This document shows, one piece after another, positions 26,247 to 35,421 of a stretch of DNA of 56,429 nucleotides. The notes beneath the pieces are model-generated. The model made no database searches. It was not told where the DNA came from and saw only the letters and a list, made by a program, of their open reading frames with translations. Source of the DNA: Parachlamydiales bacterium (GTDB taxonomy: Bacteria; Chlamydiota; Chlamydiia; Chlamydiales; Rhabdochlamydiaceae); contig JAHFTQ010000013.1 of NCBI GenBank assembly GCA_023265455.1, forward strand, positions 1 through 56,429, read 5' to 3'. Position 1 is the stretch's first letter, and the number at the start of each line of letters is the position of its first letter. The translations under genes were made by a program, and so were the position numbers.

Positions 26247-27947
26247 CTATAAAAAGATGACATGTCTGTTAGACCTGGAATTTTCATAGACACCGTAATA
26301 GGCGATCTCTTTTCCTCGTGCCAGTTCAGCAAAAACTCCTTCTACAAGAGTAGCGGCAAAATTTTCTATCTCCTGGTAGCTTGGCTTTTGTATCATGGTT
26401 AGTTTTGACCCAATGTTGTGTGTGAGTTGCCAATAACATTCGCTTGTTCTGTAAAAAATCAAACTTCTAGAGGAAAGCAGTTTTTGATAGGATGAAATGG
26501 GCTCTTGTTTGGTTTGATTTAACTGTGTAACTATGAATTGAGTGATGGTATTGAGTATTTCAGGAAAAACCGCCTTAAAAGCTTTGATGGTCTGTTCGGG
26601 ATTTTTACCTAGGCAACGTTTAAACCAATAATCTTCCCGAAGGATTTTTATCGAGGTCTGCTTTAATGCCTCTTTCCTGGCGGGAGTTATCTCTGCAAAT
26701 GCGAGGGGATTAGAGGGCGTGATCCCTTTTCCCTGAACAAAAGTTAGGTGGTTTTCATAGACAGACTTAAATAACTCTAACGATTGCTCCCTGATTTTAG
26801 ATAGCTGGCCCTCTTCAATCGTGGGTTCAAACTTTTTTGAAATTTCTACAATCTCTTGAAAATGGTAAGGGAAGAAATAAATCGCATCTCTACATTCTAG
26901 GTACTTTCTCAAATCTGCGTCCACGAGCCACCCAGTTGAACGATGAGGAGAAAAATACTTAAAATTAGTCAGCGCAATTTTGCCCTGACCGTCTTCTAAA
27001 ATTAAGGGAAAATGGTCGTATTTCCCAACGGTTTTTTTTAACAGCAATGCGTAGATATCGTCATATGAAACCGCAATATGGCTCCAACCGGTTTGAAACA
27101 GCAATGCTGTGAAGCATTTTACAGCTTCGGTAAATTTTTCATGGTGCTCGACATAAAGCCCTATTTGTTCTTTGGTTCCTTGCATGTCAATGGGCAGTCT
27201 AGTTTCAATGGTAAAATCTTTATAAGATTGCACTTGGGGAATGATGAGATACTTATAGCCATTTTTTTCACAAATCTCCCGGGCAAGCCGCATACTTTCA
27301 ACTCGCTTTTGAGTCTTTGAAGATCCGCATTTCTTTAAAACCACGGGTATATCTTTCGGGAAGTATACCGGCTCATCTTCATGAGAACTTTCCAAGAGGC
27401 CTGTGAGATAAGAGTCATCATCGATACAGGCCTTTGCCTTTTCAAAAAGGTCATCACTTAGAAGGTGAGGGTTCGTTGCTGTAGGTAGGATCTTTGAAGT
27501 GGGTTGAGGAGTTACTGTGGACGGCAAATCATTCTGAACCGTAGGTGTGGGATTGATTGTATTTTGAGGAGTGGATGAACTTACACTTGTTTCAGTTGAG
27601 GTGGGTTGAGGAGTTACTGTAGACGGCAAATCATTCTGAACCGTAGGTGTGGGATTGATTGTATTTTGAGGAGTGGGTGAACTTACACTTGTTTCAGTTG
27701 AGGTGGGTTGAGGAGTTACTACCTGAACTACAGATGTGGGACTTGGTTTTTTTGGAGGGGTAGGATGTTTTTGTGCAAACCAACGCCATAGAGAATAACA
27801 GCCCCATGCGATTCCAGCAGTGACCACGGGGTACGCTAATAGTCTGAGTTTTGCCAACCTTGATGTCTTAGCATCTGTGCTGGTGCTTGAAAAAGGTGTT
27901 GGAAGAGCTTTCCATAGAGAGTAAATAATTTTTGTAATCCCTGCCAT
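26247..27947 (-). CDS. Hypothetical membrane-anchored protein with Pro/Thr-rich repeats
   Basis: A 566-residue protein. Residues 1-60 match the N-terminus of the protein at 24096-25601 and include a hydrophobic helix near 34-52. A low-complexity linker of Pro, Thr and Ser contains two perfect-length 34-residue repeats. From about residue 165 a soluble domain follows. The order of VVLKKCG, MRLAREICEK, a central YDDIYALL and ILEDGQGKIALTNFKYF vaguely recalls a protein-kinase fold (lysine, helix-C glutamate, a catalytic-loop-like region), but the catalytic Asp-Asn and DFG are not conserved, so at best a pseudokinase. First gene of the run leading to the ligase. Confidence 0.6.
   Translation of the reverse strand: MAGITKIIYSLWKALPTPFSSTSTDAKTSRLAKLRLLAYPVVTAGIAWGCYSLWRWFAQKHPTPPKKPSPTSVVQVVTPQPTSTETSVSSPTPQNTINPTPTVQNDLPSTVTPQPTSTETSVSSSTPQNTINPTPTVQNDLPSTVTPQPTSKILPTATNPHLLSDDLFEKAKACIDDDSYLTGLLESSHEDEPVYFPKDIPVVLKKCGSSKTQKRVESMRLAREICEKNGYKYLIIPQVQSYKDFTIETRLPIDMQGTKEQIGLYVEHHEKFTEAVKCFTALLFQTGWSHIAVSYDDIYALLLKKTVGKYDHFPLILEDGQGKIALTNFKYFSPHRSTGWLVDADLRKYLECRDAIYFFPYHFQEIVEISKKFEPTIEEGQLSKIREQSLELFKSVYENHLTFVQGKGITPSNPLAFAEITPARKEALKQTSIKILREDYWFKRCLGKNPEQTIKAFKAVFPEILNTITQFIVTQLNQTKQEPISSYQKLLSSRSLIFYRTSECYWQLTHNIGSKLTMIQKPSYQEIENFAATLVEGVFAELARGKEIAYYGVYENSRSNRHVIFL
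27499..27720 (-). repeat. Tandem 102-bp coding repeat
   Basis: Two complete 102-bp units (27499-27600 and 27601-27702) are followed by the first 18 bases of a third. The units differ at only a few bases and encode a 34-residue Pro/Thr/Ser-rich stretch in the linker of the 566-residue protein. The multiple-of-three length keeps the frame, so copy number could vary between strains. Confidence 0.92.
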
Positions 27948-28147
27948 CTGTCTAATCCTTTTTTTGCATCAAGTGTTCTTCCATCCCATGAACCAAAAGA
28001 CGAGTTTACTTAATGGCTGTTTTAAATGCTGTCAAAATTTTATGACGGGGTCTGCTGATAAGAAAGATTTGATATACACGATGTCTCTTGTCTTTAATGG
28101 GGAAAAAGTGTTAAATGGGGTGCTTTAGCTATTTTCAAGGAGTTATT

Positions 28148-28465
28148 GTGAAAAAGAATACCCATCCTCCGTATCAAGATGTCTTGTTCGTGGACTCTTC
28201 GACGGGCATTAAATTTATCATCGGCTCTACGCTGCAACCTAAAGAAAGGGAAATGCACGACGGGAAAGAATATCCTCTTTGCCGTGTTTCCATCTCTTCA
28301 GCATCCCACCCGTTCTTCACAGGAGCTAATCAGTTTATTGACTCTGAAGGGCGTGTGGATAAATTCCAAAAACGTTACCAGAAGAAGAAAGAAGAAGAGA
28401 AAGCTAAGTCCGCTCTTCCGGTTGTTGATACAAAAACGAAGAAGAAAAAAGCTAAAAAAGTCTAA
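28148..28465 (+). CDS. rpmE: 50S ribosomal protein L31, type B
   Basis: Starting at the GTG at 28148 the protein has 105 residues. AAGGAG lies 5 bases before this GTG, which decides the start over an upstream ATG at 28115. The sequence [19 protein letters not shown] and [18 protein letters not shown] is the zinc-independent type B (C-) form, lacking the CxxC pair of type A. The C-terminal 25 residues are a lysine-rich tail. The gene opens the rpmE-prfA-prmC-ffh block that is also found in Chlamydia (CT022 onward). prfA follows after 2 bases. Confidence 0.92.
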   Translation: MKKNTHPPYQDVLFVDSSTGIKFIIGSTLQPKEREMHDGKEYPLCRVSISSASHPFFTGANQFIDSEGRVDKFQKRYQKKKEEEKAKSALPVVDTKTKKKKAKKV

Positions 28466-28467
28466 TT

Positions 28468-29547
28468 ATGGAAAAGCGGGTTCGCAGCCTTCTCGAGCGT
28501 TTCGAGAAGGTGGAAGAGCTACTGGGCAAGTCCGAGGTGCTAGCGAACCAAAAAGAGTATCGGGAGCTCACTCAGGAGCACTCCTATCTCTCTGAAATTA
28601 AAGACGTCTGGGAAAAAATCCAGCAGGCCGATCGGCAACTCAAAGGAGATGAAGCTCTTCTAAGAACCGAATCGGATTCTGAGCTTGTTGTCCTTCTACG
28701 AGAGGAGATTGGCCTTCTCTCGGCTTCATTGAAACAGCTCAATGCTAAACTTGAAAATCTCCTTGTCCCCCCTAATCCTCTCGATAGCCGCAATGTCATC
28801 ATGGAGATCCGTGCAGGTACGGGCGGTGATGAGGCGGCCCTGTTTGTGGGCGACTGCGTCCGGATGTATAAAAGCTATGCAGATAAGCAAGGATGGAAAT
28901 ATGAAACCTTGTCTTCTGCTCCTTCAGAGCGGGGAGGGTTCAAGGAATACGTCATGGTCCTTTCAGGACACAATGTCTTCCGTCAGCTCCAGTATGAGGC
29001 TGGAACCCACCGGGTGCAGCGCGTTCCCGATACCGAGACGCAAGGGCGGATCCACACCTCTGCTGTGACGATTGCGGTTTTGCCAGAGCCGACAGAAGAC
29101 GAGCAGCTCGAGATTGATCCTAAAGATCTTCGCATTGATTCCTTCCGCGCTTCGGGCGCAGGGGGTCAGCATGTGAATGTCACCGATTCGGCTGTGAGAA
29201 TCACTCACCTTCCAACGGGAACCGTTGTCACCTGTCAAGATGAGAGAAGCCAGCATAAAAACCGCGATAAAGCGATGCGCCTTTTAGGAGCCAAGATCTT
29301 AGAAGAGAAGCGGCGTAAGTTAGAGGAAGAAAGAGCCACACTGCGCTCATCTCAAGTCGGATCAGGCGACCGCTCGGAGCGGATTAGGACGTACAATTTT
29401 CCTCAAAACCGGGTGACAGACCATCGCAACAACCAAACGCTTTATAATCTAGAAAACGTTCTCGAGGGAGAGCTCGATGAGTTCACCCATGCGCTGATTG
29501 CCTTTTTTCACCAACAAAAGCTGTCTGGCAATGAAGACGATCGGTGA
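28468..29547 (+). CDS. prfA: Peptide chain release factor 1
   Basis: A 359-residue class I release factor that terminates translation at UAA and UAG. The GGQ motif is at residues 232-234 within [19 protein letters not shown], and the recognition-loop region reads [10 protein letters not shown], with PDT in place of the common PVT/PAT tripeptide (still P-x-T). The glutamine of GGQ is the substrate of the methyltransferase encoded by the next gene, prmC, whose start overlaps the end of prfA by 17 bases. This pairing is conserved across bacteria. Confidence 0.96.
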   Translation: MEKRVRSLLERFEKVEELLGKSEVLANQKEYRELTQEHSYLSEIKDVWEKIQQADRQLKGDEALLRTESDSELVVLLREEIGLLSASLKQLNAKLENLLVPPNPLDSRNVIMEIRAGTGGDEAALFVGDCVRMYKSYADKQGWKYETLSSAPSERGGFKEYVMVLSGHNVFRQLQYEAGTHRVQRVPDTETQGRIHTSAVTIAVLPEPTEDEQLEIDPKDLRIDSFRASGAGGQHVNVTDSAVRITHLPTGTVVTCQDERSQHKNRDKAMRLLGAKILEEKRRKLEEERATLRSSQVGSGDRSERIRTYNFPQNRVTDHRNNQTLYNLENVLEGELDEFTHALIAFFHQQKLSGNEDDR

Positions 29548-30538
29548 GGTTCTCCAGCTTTCTGCCGATTATTTACAAAAGCGATCGATTGATCGCGCTC
29601 GTCGGCAAGTGGAAGAGATTTTGTCTTATGTTTTGAAGATTCCTCGGATAGAGCTCTACATGCAATTTGATCGACCGCTGATGGAAGAGGAACTGGTGCA
29701 GATTCGGCAGTGGTTGAAGCGGCGCTCGGAAGGGGAGCCAGTGCAGTATATCAGCGGAGAAGTCGAATTTTTAGACTGCAAAATCTCTGTGAATCGTGAT
29801 GTTTTGATTCCACGTCCTGAAACGGAAATCTTGGTGGATAAAGTTATCAAAGAGATGGCTGAGAAGCCTTTAGAGGTTTGGGATATTTGCACGGGATCGG
29901 GATGTATCGGGATCGCCATCCAGAAAAAAAGAGGTGACTGCCGGGTTGTTTTGGCAGATATTTCTTTGAAGGCTTTAGAAACCGCTCGGGCTAATGCGAC
30001 TTTGAATGGGGTAGATATAGAGATTGTCCAAGGCGATTTACTGGCCCCTTTTGAGGGGCGCCGTGCTGATGTGATCATTTGCAATCCTCCTTATGTCTCT
30101 GAAAGCGATTATGTGCAGTTGGATAGGGAAGTCAGAGAGTGGGAGCCGCGGGGTGCCTTAGTTGCAGGCCCTACCGGCTTTGAATTTTACCAAAGGTTGG
30201 CAAAAGACCTTCCTCGGTATTTGAACCCTGGCGCCAAGGTATATTTTGAAATCGGACGGGGGATGGGCGAAGGAATTAAAAACTTATTTGGAGTTGGTTG
30301 CGAAACTCCATTTGGGGCCAAATCCGCGCTTTTTGAGCAGGATCCGAATTCCGCGCAAATCGTCTATTCTAAATCGAATATGCCAATTTGCGCGGAATGC
30401 GGCCCTGCTCAAAAATCATCGAATTTGGCCTCCAAAGCGAGTTTTGCAACCAACTCTCCTGGCCCTTTTTGGAAGAGACAAGAGCTACTTCAGGACTGGT
30501 CTTCCCATGACAGATATTACAAACTTGAAATTGAATGA
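29531..30538 (+). CDS. prmC: Release factor glutamine methyltransferase with in-frame palindromic insertion
   Basis: From the ATG at 29531 the protein has 335 residues. It methylates the GGQ glutamine of release factors. The SAM-binding motif [12 protein letters not shown] and the catalytic NPPY (CNPPYVSES) are intact. After GEGIKNLF (up to residue 253) comes a stretch of about 60 residues encoded by a long palindrome. The normal C-terminus then resumes as [20 protein letters not shown], which matches the family's D-x-x-x-x-DR ending. Without the insert the protein would be about 275 residues, the usual size. Whether the enlarged enzyme still works is unknown, but the uninterrupted frame and intact motifs argue that it is made. 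ffh follows after 29 bases. Confidence 0.88.
   Translation: MKTIGEVLQLSADYLQKRSIDRARRQVEEILSYVLKIPRIELYMQFDRPLMEEELVQIRQWLKRRSEGEPVQYISGEVEFLDCKISVNRDVLIPRPETEILVDKVIKEMAEKPLEVWDICTGSGCIGIAIQKKRGDCRVVLADISLKALETARANATLNGVDIEIVQGDLLAPFEGRRADVIICNPPYVSESDYVQLDREVREWEPRGALVAGPTGFEFYQRLAKDLPRYLNPGAKVYFEIGRGMGEGIKNLFGVGCETPFGAKSALFEQDPNSAQIVYSKSNMPICAECGPAQKSSNLASKASFATNSPGPFWKRQELLQDWSSHDRYYKLEIE
30290..30459. repeat. Long imperfect palindrome inserted in prmC
   Basis: The arm at 30290-30360 and the arm at 30386-30459 are inverted copies, matching at roughly 60 of 72 aligned positions with a few small gaps, around a 25-base loop. The whole element is read in frame in prmC. The triplet TTT stands on both sides of an interval of 180 bases (TTT at 30287-30289 and at 30467-30469), consistent with an in-frame insertion, perhaps with a short target duplication. 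It resembles Rickettsia palindromic elements in behaviour, but not obviously in sequence. Confidence 0.9.
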
Positions 30539-30567
30539 CTTTTATAGTATAATCACCCTCTATTATT

Positions 30568-31878
30568 ATGTTTGGATCGTTAACGGAAAAATTTAGGAAT
30601 TTGTGGACCCATTTGGCGGGTCAAAAGAAGCTGACGGAAGACAATATTTCCGACGCTGTCCGCCAGGTGCGTTTAGCGCTGCTCGATGCCGATGTGAATT
30701 ACACGGTCGTTAGCGATTTTATCAAACGCGTTAAGGAAAAAGCTCTGGGGGATGCTGTCATTAAGGCGGTCTCTCCTGGCGAGCAGTTTATCAAGGTTGT
30801 CCACGACGAGCTCATGACGCTCATGGGAACCAATGAGGCTCTCCTAGAGCTTAATAGCTCTCCTTCCGTGATCATGCTCTGTGGCCTGCAAGGGTCTGGA
30901 AAGACCACCACAGCTGCTAAGCTGGCCCATTTTGTGAAGAAAGATCGTAACAAAAAGATTTTGGTCGTCGCTTGTGACTTGCAACGGCCCGCTGCAATTG
31001 AGCAGCTCCAAAGGCTTTGTGAAATGGTTCAAGTCCCTGTTTTTACCCTGCCAGGCGAGACGGACCCCGTTCATGTTGCTGAAAAAGCTCTTCAAAAAGC
31101 TAAAACCGAAGCTTTTGATGTCGTGATTGTCGATACAGCAGGCAGACTCCATCTAGATGCCGACCTCATGCAGCAGCTGGTCAGACTTAAAAAAGCTGTC
31201 TCTCCTCAAGAAGTGCTTTTCGTTGCGAATAGCACAACGGGGCAAGATGCAGTGACGACAGCGGCTCAGTTTGATGCGCAAGTGGAGCTGACAGGAACGA
31301 TTTTAACGATGCTCGACGGCTCTGCAAGAGCCGGTGCTGCGATTTCAATTCGTGAAGTGACAAAAAAACCGCTCAAGTTTGAAGGGATTGGGGAGAAGAT
31401 CGGGGATCTGCAAATTTTCAACCCCTCTTCGATGGCTGATCGTATTCTTGGCATGGGAGACGTTGTTAATTTAGTCCGTCGAGCGAAAGAGCAGTTTGAT
31501 GAACAAAGTGAGAAAAAACTCGAAGAAAAACTCCGCAAAGCCTCTTTTACCTTTGATGACTATTTACAGCAGATGAAAAAGATCAAGCGGATGGGGCCTC
31601 TCAAGGGGCTGTTACAGATGATCCCCGGGGCTTCCGACCTTCCTAATTTCGAAAAATCTGAAGAGGAATTTAAAAAAACCGAGGCCATTATCTCATCGAT
31701 GACTCCAGAAGAAAGGCTCGAAAAAGTCGAATTAATTCCTTCCCGTCGTTGGAGAATGTCAAAGGGGAGTGGGACAACCATTGATGATGTCAATCGGTTG
31801 ATCAAAGGCTTTAAAAAAATGAAAGAAATGCTCAAGGGCCTATCCAAGCAGGGAGCTCTTGGAGGCTTTTTTGGTTAA
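30568..31878 (+). CDS. ffh: Signal recognition particle protein Ffh
   Basis: A 436-residue SRP54 GTPase that binds 4.5S RNA and targets nascent membrane proteins to FtsY. The N domain is at 1-90, then G1 GLQGSGKTT, G3 DTAGRL, and a G4/closing-loop region reading LTMLDGSARAGAA, where most Ffh proteins have LTKLDGDARGGAA. The change of the G4 lysine to methionine and two other changes are notable. The M domain is complete, with MKKIKRMGPLKGLLQMIPG and SRRWRMSKGSGTTIDDVNRL for RNA binding. Gene order (prmC-ffh-rpsP-trmD) is standard. Confidence 0.96.
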   Translation: MFGSLTEKFRNLWTHLAGQKKLTEDNISDAVRQVRLALLDADVNYTVVSDFIKRVKEKALGDAVIKAVSPGEQFIKVVHDELMTLMGTNEALLELNSSPSVIMLCGLQGSGKTTTAAKLAHFVKKDRNKKILVVACDLQRPAAIEQLQRLCEMVQVPVFTLPGETDPVHVAEKALQKAKTEAFDVVIVDTAGRLHLDADLMQQLVRLKKAVSPQEVLFVANSTTGQDAVTTAAQFDAQVELTGTILTMLDGSARAGAAISIREVTKKPLKFEGIGEKIGDLQIFNPSSMADRILGMGDVVNLVRRAKEQFDEQSEKKLEEKLRKASFTFDDYLQQMKKIKRMGPLKGLLQMIPGASDLPNFEKSEEEFKKTEAIISSMTPEERLEKVELIPSRRWRMSKGSGTTIDDVNRLIKGFKKMKEMLKGLSKQGALGGFFG

Positions 31879-31895
31879 ATTTACAGGAGAATAAC

Positions 31896-32306
31896 ATGGT
31901 ACTTAAGATCCGCTGGCGGCAACAGGGCCGTAAAAATCGACAAACATTTCGTTTAGTCGTGACTGACATCCGTCGTCCTCGCGATGGAAAATATTTAGAG
32001 GCTATAGGGTCTTATGATCCTCATCGCGCTGAAAATAATTTACAAATCAATGCGGAAAGACTCCAGTATTGGCTGAGTAAAGGTGCAGAACTCACGGACA
32101 GTGCAGAACGCCTTGTCAAAGGTGTAGCTCCTACGGTGATTCAAGGCCTTAAAGCCAAAAAAAATGCTGCCCGCATTAAGCAAGTGGCCCAGCGCCGCCG
32201 TTTGAAGAAAAAAGTGGCCCCGCAGAAAGTTGCTGCTGAGAAAGTCGCAGCTGAAGCGCCTAAAAAACGTCGTGCTCCTGCGAAGAAGAAGAAGGATGAA
32301 AGTTGA
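31896..32306 (+). CDS. rpsP: 30S ribosomal protein S16
   Basis: A 136-residue S16. The first 85 residues carry the family pattern (KIRWRQQGRKNRQTFRLVVT, then RDGKYLEAIGSYDP). The C-terminal 45 residues are a lysine/alanine-rich basic tail, longer than in E. coli S16 (82 residues), as in chlamydiae. It follows ffh by 17 bases, with AGGAG before the ATG. The 3' end overlaps the trmD start by 11 bases. Confidence 0.96.
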   Translation: MVLKIRWRQQGRKNRQTFRLVVTDIRRPRDGKYLEAIGSYDPHRAENNLQINAERLQYWLSKGAELTDSAERLVKGVAPTVIQGLKAKKNAARIKQVAQRRRLKKKVAPQKVAAEKVAAEAPKKRRAPAKKKKDES

Positions 32307-32988
32307 TATCCTCTCCCTTTTCCCCGACTATTTTCGGGGCCCGTTTGATGTCAGCATCTTAAAGAGGGCCAGGGATAAGGGATTACTGGAGATTACAACG
32401 ACCGATATCCGCGATTTTGCGACGGGAAAACACGCGAAGGTGGATGACCGGCCCTACGGCGGAGGGCCTGGGATGGTTCTGATGCCAGAGCCGATCTCTG
32501 CGGCCATCCAAAGTGTGAAGACAGACAAAAGCCGTGTGATCTACCTCTCTCCTCAAGGAGAGAAGCTCACAGCGGCGAAGTGTCAGAAGTTAGCCCAGCT
32601 AGAGCACCTGATTTTGCTCTGCGGCCACTACGAAGGAATTGACGAGAGAATCATCGCTGAAGAAGTGGATGAGGAAATCAGCATCGGAGATTATGTGCTT
32701 CCCAGTGGCTGCGCCGCAGCTTTAGTGGTGGTTGAAGCGATGGCCCGGTTTATCCCCGGCGTCTTAGGACACGAAGAGTCGGCTGCGCAAGACTCTTTTC
32801 AGGAGGGGATTTTTGAAGGACCGCATTATACGCGCCCCGAGGAATTTAAAGGCATGCGGGTGCCAGAAGTTTTAAGAAACGGGAACCATGCCGAAATCGC
32901 CAAGTGGCGCCGTGAGAGCGCGCTGGCCAAGACAAAGCGGGTGAGGCCCGAATTAATTTATAAGGAGACTGAACATGAAAAGAACTAA
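32296..32988 (+). CDS. trmD: tRNA (guanine37-N1)-methyltransferase
   Basis: From the ATG at 32296 the protein has 230 residues. TrmD transfers methyl from SAM to G37 of tRNAs that read CNN and CGG codons, preventing +1 frameshifts. The trefoil-knot SAM site is visible in [13 protein letters not shown] and [13 protein letters not shown], and the opening [13 protein letters not shown] and [11 protein letters not shown] are classic. Frames open further upstream to 32230 but this would add a basic stretch that is rpsP out of frame, so 32296 is the better start. It overlaps rpsP by 11 and rplS by 14 bases. Confidence 0.96.
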   Translation: MKVDILSLFPDYFRGPFDVSILKRARDKGLLEITTTDIRDFATGKHAKVDDRPYGGGPGMVLMPEPISAAIQSVKTDKSRVIYLSPQGEKLTAAKCQKLAQLEHLILLCGHYEGIDERIIAEEVDEEISIGDYVLPSGCAAALVVVEAMARFIPGVLGHEESAAQDSFQEGIFEGPHYTRPEEFKGMRVPEVLRNGNHAEIAKWRRESALAKTKRVRPELIYKETEHEKN

Positions 32989-33379
32989 AGTGATGCAAGA
33001 GATCGAAGCCCAACAGCTGAAAAAAGATCTCCCTGTTTTTCACGTTGGAGACACGATCAATGTCCACACACGGATTATTGAAGGTGAAAAAGAAAGGATT
33101 CAGACATTTACTGGCACCGTCATCGCACGTCGAGGCAGCGGTCTTTCTGAAACTCTTGCCCTGTACCGCGTCTCTTACGGCGCTGGAATGGAAAGGGTTT
33201 TCCTGCTTCACAGCCCGCGGATTGCAAAAATCGAAGTTGTTAAAAGCGGAAAAGTCCGTAAAGCTAAGCTGTATCACTTAAGAGGTGCTACAGGAAAAGC
33301 CGCGAAAATCAAAGAGCAAATCGGGGGCGCAGCCAGTCGACATGAAGAAAAAGTCCCTTCCGAAACAGCAGCGACTTGA
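32975..33379 (+). CDS. rplS: 50S ribosomal protein L19
   Basis: A 134-residue L19. The core [20 protein letters not shown] and the conserved [16 protein letters not shown] segment ([18 protein letters not shown]) are intact. The last 15-20 residues extend beyond the usual C-terminus and overlap the rnhB start by 38 bases in another frame. L19 sits at the subunit interface. An ATG with upstream GGAG lies inside the trmD 3' end. Confidence 0.95.
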   Translation: MKRTKVMQEIEAQQLKKDLPVFHVGDTINVHTRIIEGEKERIQTFTGTVIARRGSGLSETLALYRVSYGAGMERVFLLHSPRIAKIEVVKSGKVRKAKLYHLRGATGKAAKIKEQIGGAASRHEEKVPSETAAT

Positions 33380-33983
33380 TCTAACGGCCTACGAGACAAA
33401 CGCTCGCCTTAAAGGGTACTGCCATATTGCTGGCGTTGATGAAGCAGGACGCGGTCCCTTAGCAGGGCCCGTTGTCGCAGCGGCATGTATTTTGCCAGAG
33501 GGTCGTTTGATCTCCGACATCGATGACAGCAAAAGGCTGTCTGCTGAGGCCAGAGAAAGGCTCTATGAAAGGATCCAGCAAGATCCTTCCATCTTGTCTG
33601 GCATAGGGATTGTTGAAGCTCTGATCATCGATCAAGTGAATATCTTGCAGGCCACCTTCCTAGCCATGGCAGCTGCAATCGCACAGCTATCTCAGCAGCC
33701 AGGTTACGTTTTAGTCGATGGCAATCAGCTTCCCCCGTTGGAAATGCCCTGCGAAGGCATTGTGAAAGGAGATACTTTATCACAGTCGATTATGGCAGCT
33801 TCTATCCTTGCAAAAGTCACCCGAGATAGAATCATGAACAACCTTCATCAGAAGTGGCCCGAGTACGGTTTTGCAGGGCATAAGGGGTATCCAACCCCCC
33901 AACACTTAGAATTATTAAAGCGGCTAGGCCCCTGCCCTGAGCACCGCCGCAGCTATGAACCCGTGAGAATGAGCCTACCATGA
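33342..33983 (+). CDS. rnhB: Ribonuclease HII
   Basis: From the ATG at 33342 the protein has 213 residues. It cleaves RNA in RNA-DNA hybrids and removes misincorporated ribonucleotides. The catalytic [18 protein letters not shown] carries the first acidic pair, and later [10 protein letters not shown] holds a further conserved aspartate. Longer frames reach 33285, but that region is the end of rplS. The gene follows rplS as in Chlamydia (CT028-CT029). Its stop overlaps the next ATG (ATGA). Confidence 0.95.
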   Translation: MKKKSLPKQQRLDLTAYETNARLKGYCHIAGVDEAGRGPLAGPVVAAACILPEGRLISDIDDSKRLSAEARERLYERIQQDPSILSGIGIVEALIIDQVNILQATFLAMAAAIAQLSQQPGYVLVDGNQLPPLEMPCEGIVKGDTLSQSIMAASILAKVTRDRIMNNLHQKWPEYGFAGHKGYPTPQHLELLKRLGPCPEHRRSYEPVRMSLP

Positions 33984-34834
33984 GACGCAGCATGACGGCT
34001 TACGGCCGTGCCCATCTTAGCTCTTCCACAGGCCGTTGGACTGTTGAGATCTCTTCTCTCAACCGGAAAGGATTGGACATCAATACCACTTTGCCTCCAG
34101 CTATGCTCTTTTTAGATCCCCACTTAAGAAAGTGGGTGGCTGAAGTTGCAGAGCGCGGGCAGGTATCAGTCCGGGTCTCTTTTGATATCTCTGATCCTGA
34201 GCAGTCCATCCATCTGCTTCAACAGCAGAAGAAAAAATGGGTCAAAGTTGCCGCAGCGCTCGGGTTTCCACCCTCAGCAGTGGGTTTTCAATTTTTAGTC
34301 GAAAAGTCCGATCTCCAGCAGGACACCCACGAAGAAAAAACCTTACTACAAGATCTTCGTCAGGCTTGGCAAGTCGCTTCCAAGCAGTGGATCTTGATGC
34401 GAGAAAAAGAGGGCGCTCTTCTCGTCAAAGACATCGAAAAAAGGCTTCAGCTCATTTTAAAAGATGTGAAAACCGTCGAAAAGAAGCAACCTGAGCTGCA
34501 AGACAAGACGCGCAAGAAATTGCAAGAGAAGATGAAAGCCCTTAAACTCTCCATCGAAGAAGACAAAATCGTCCGTGAAGCGGCCCTCATTGTCGAAAAA
34601 GCTGATATCACCGAAGAGGTCACACGGCTTTATTCCCATGAAGAGCAGATGAAAGCGTATCTGCGCTCTAAAGATAAAAGCGTAGGTCGCACCCTAGATT
34701 TTTTAGCCCAAGAAATGGGACGAGAAATCTCCACGATGATGGCCAAAGCCGGAGATACGTTCATCGCTAAGATCGCCGTCGCGGTGAAAAGTGAAATTGA
34801 GAAAATTCGAGAGCAGGTACAAAACATTGAGTAA
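33980..34834 (+). CDS. yicC: YicC family endoribonuclease-like protein
   Basis: A 284-residue protein with both YicC domains. The N-terminal domain starts [12 protein letters not shown] and includes SSLNRKGLDINTTLPP. The C-terminal DUF1732 domain includes DITEEVTRLYSHEEQM and TLDFLAQEMGREISTMMAKAG. E. coli YicC has been reported as an endoribonuclease that acts with PNPase in small-RNA turnover, so a role in RNA decay is likely. It begins in the rnhB stop (ATGA). YicC next to gmk is a common arrangement in bacteria, although I do not recall it at this spot in Chlamydia. Confidence 0.92.
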   Translation: MRRSMTAYGRAHLSSSTGRWTVEISSLNRKGLDINTTLPPAMLFLDPHLRKWVAEVAERGQVSVRVSFDISDPEQSIHLLQQQKKKWVKVAAALGFPPSAVGFQFLVEKSDLQQDTHEEKTLLQDLRQAWQVASKQWILMREKEGALLVKDIEKRLQLILKDVKTVEKKQPELQDKTRKKLQEKMKALKLSIEEDKIVREAALIVEKADITEEVTRLYSHEEQMKAYLRSKDKSVGRTLDFLAQEMGREISTMMAKAGDTFIAKIAVAVKSEIEKIREQVQNIE

Positions 34835-34838
34835 GCTA

Positions 34839-35417
34839 ATGGGTAACTTATCTGAAGGATTGATTTTTGTGATCAGCGCTCCTGCAGGCACAGGAAAAAC
34901 CACCTTGGTGGATATGCTGACGAGCGAATTTCCCTGCACCATCCGCAGCGTCTCTTGTACCACACGCCCTCCCCGGACAAACGAGGTGGATGGCAAAGAT
35001 TATTTTTTCCTCACCAAAGAGGCTTTTGAAGCTAAAATTGCAGCGGGTGATTTTCTCGAGCATGCAGAAGTCTTCGGCAATCACTACGGCACTGCCCGTG
35101 GCTTTGTCACCGAGCAGCAAAAAAAAGGCAAGCACGTCATTTTAGTTCTCGATACCCAAGGAGCTCTTCAGCTCAAAGGACGGCTTGCAGCCACATTCAT
35201 TTTTATAGCTCCTCCTTCCATGGAAGAGCTTCGAAATCGGCTCATGAAACGGAGAACCGAAAGCCCCCAACTGATCGATGAGAGACTAGCCTGGGCACGC
35301 CATGAATTAGAAAAGGCCTCCCAGTATGATTACCAGATCGTCAATGACCACCTTGACACCGCCTACACCGTTTTAAAAAGCATTCTCATCGCGGAAGAAC
35401 ACAAAAACAGGAGATAA
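34839..35417 (+). CDS. gmk: Guanylate kinase
   Basis: From the ATG at 34839 the protein has 192 residues. It phosphorylates GMP to GDP. The P-loop SAPAGTGKTT is at 13-22, the GMP-binding TTRPPRTNEVDGKDYFF follows, and the lid RRTESPQLIDERL is present. Most relatives have GPSGAGKST, so 'APAGTGKT' is a mild variant. A TTG at 34827 and an ATG at 34791 give longer frames that overlap yicC. The small ORF that follows, after 4 bases, resembles rpoZ, which is found after gmk in many bacteria. Confidence 0.94.
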   Translation: MGNLSEGLIFVISAPAGTGKTTLVDMLTSEFPCTIRSVSCTTRPPRTNEVDGKDYFFLTKEAFEAKIAAGDFLEHAEVFGNHYGTARGFVTEQQKKGKHVILVLDTQGALQLKGRLAATFIFIAPPSMEELRNRLMKRRTESPQLIDERLAWARHELEKASQYDYQIVNDHLDTAYTVLKSILIAEEHKNRR

Positions 35418-35421
35418 AGAG

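Noticed and set aside
27499..27720. CRISPR-like direct repeats
   Set aside because: The repeats are contiguous without spacers and are coding in frame.
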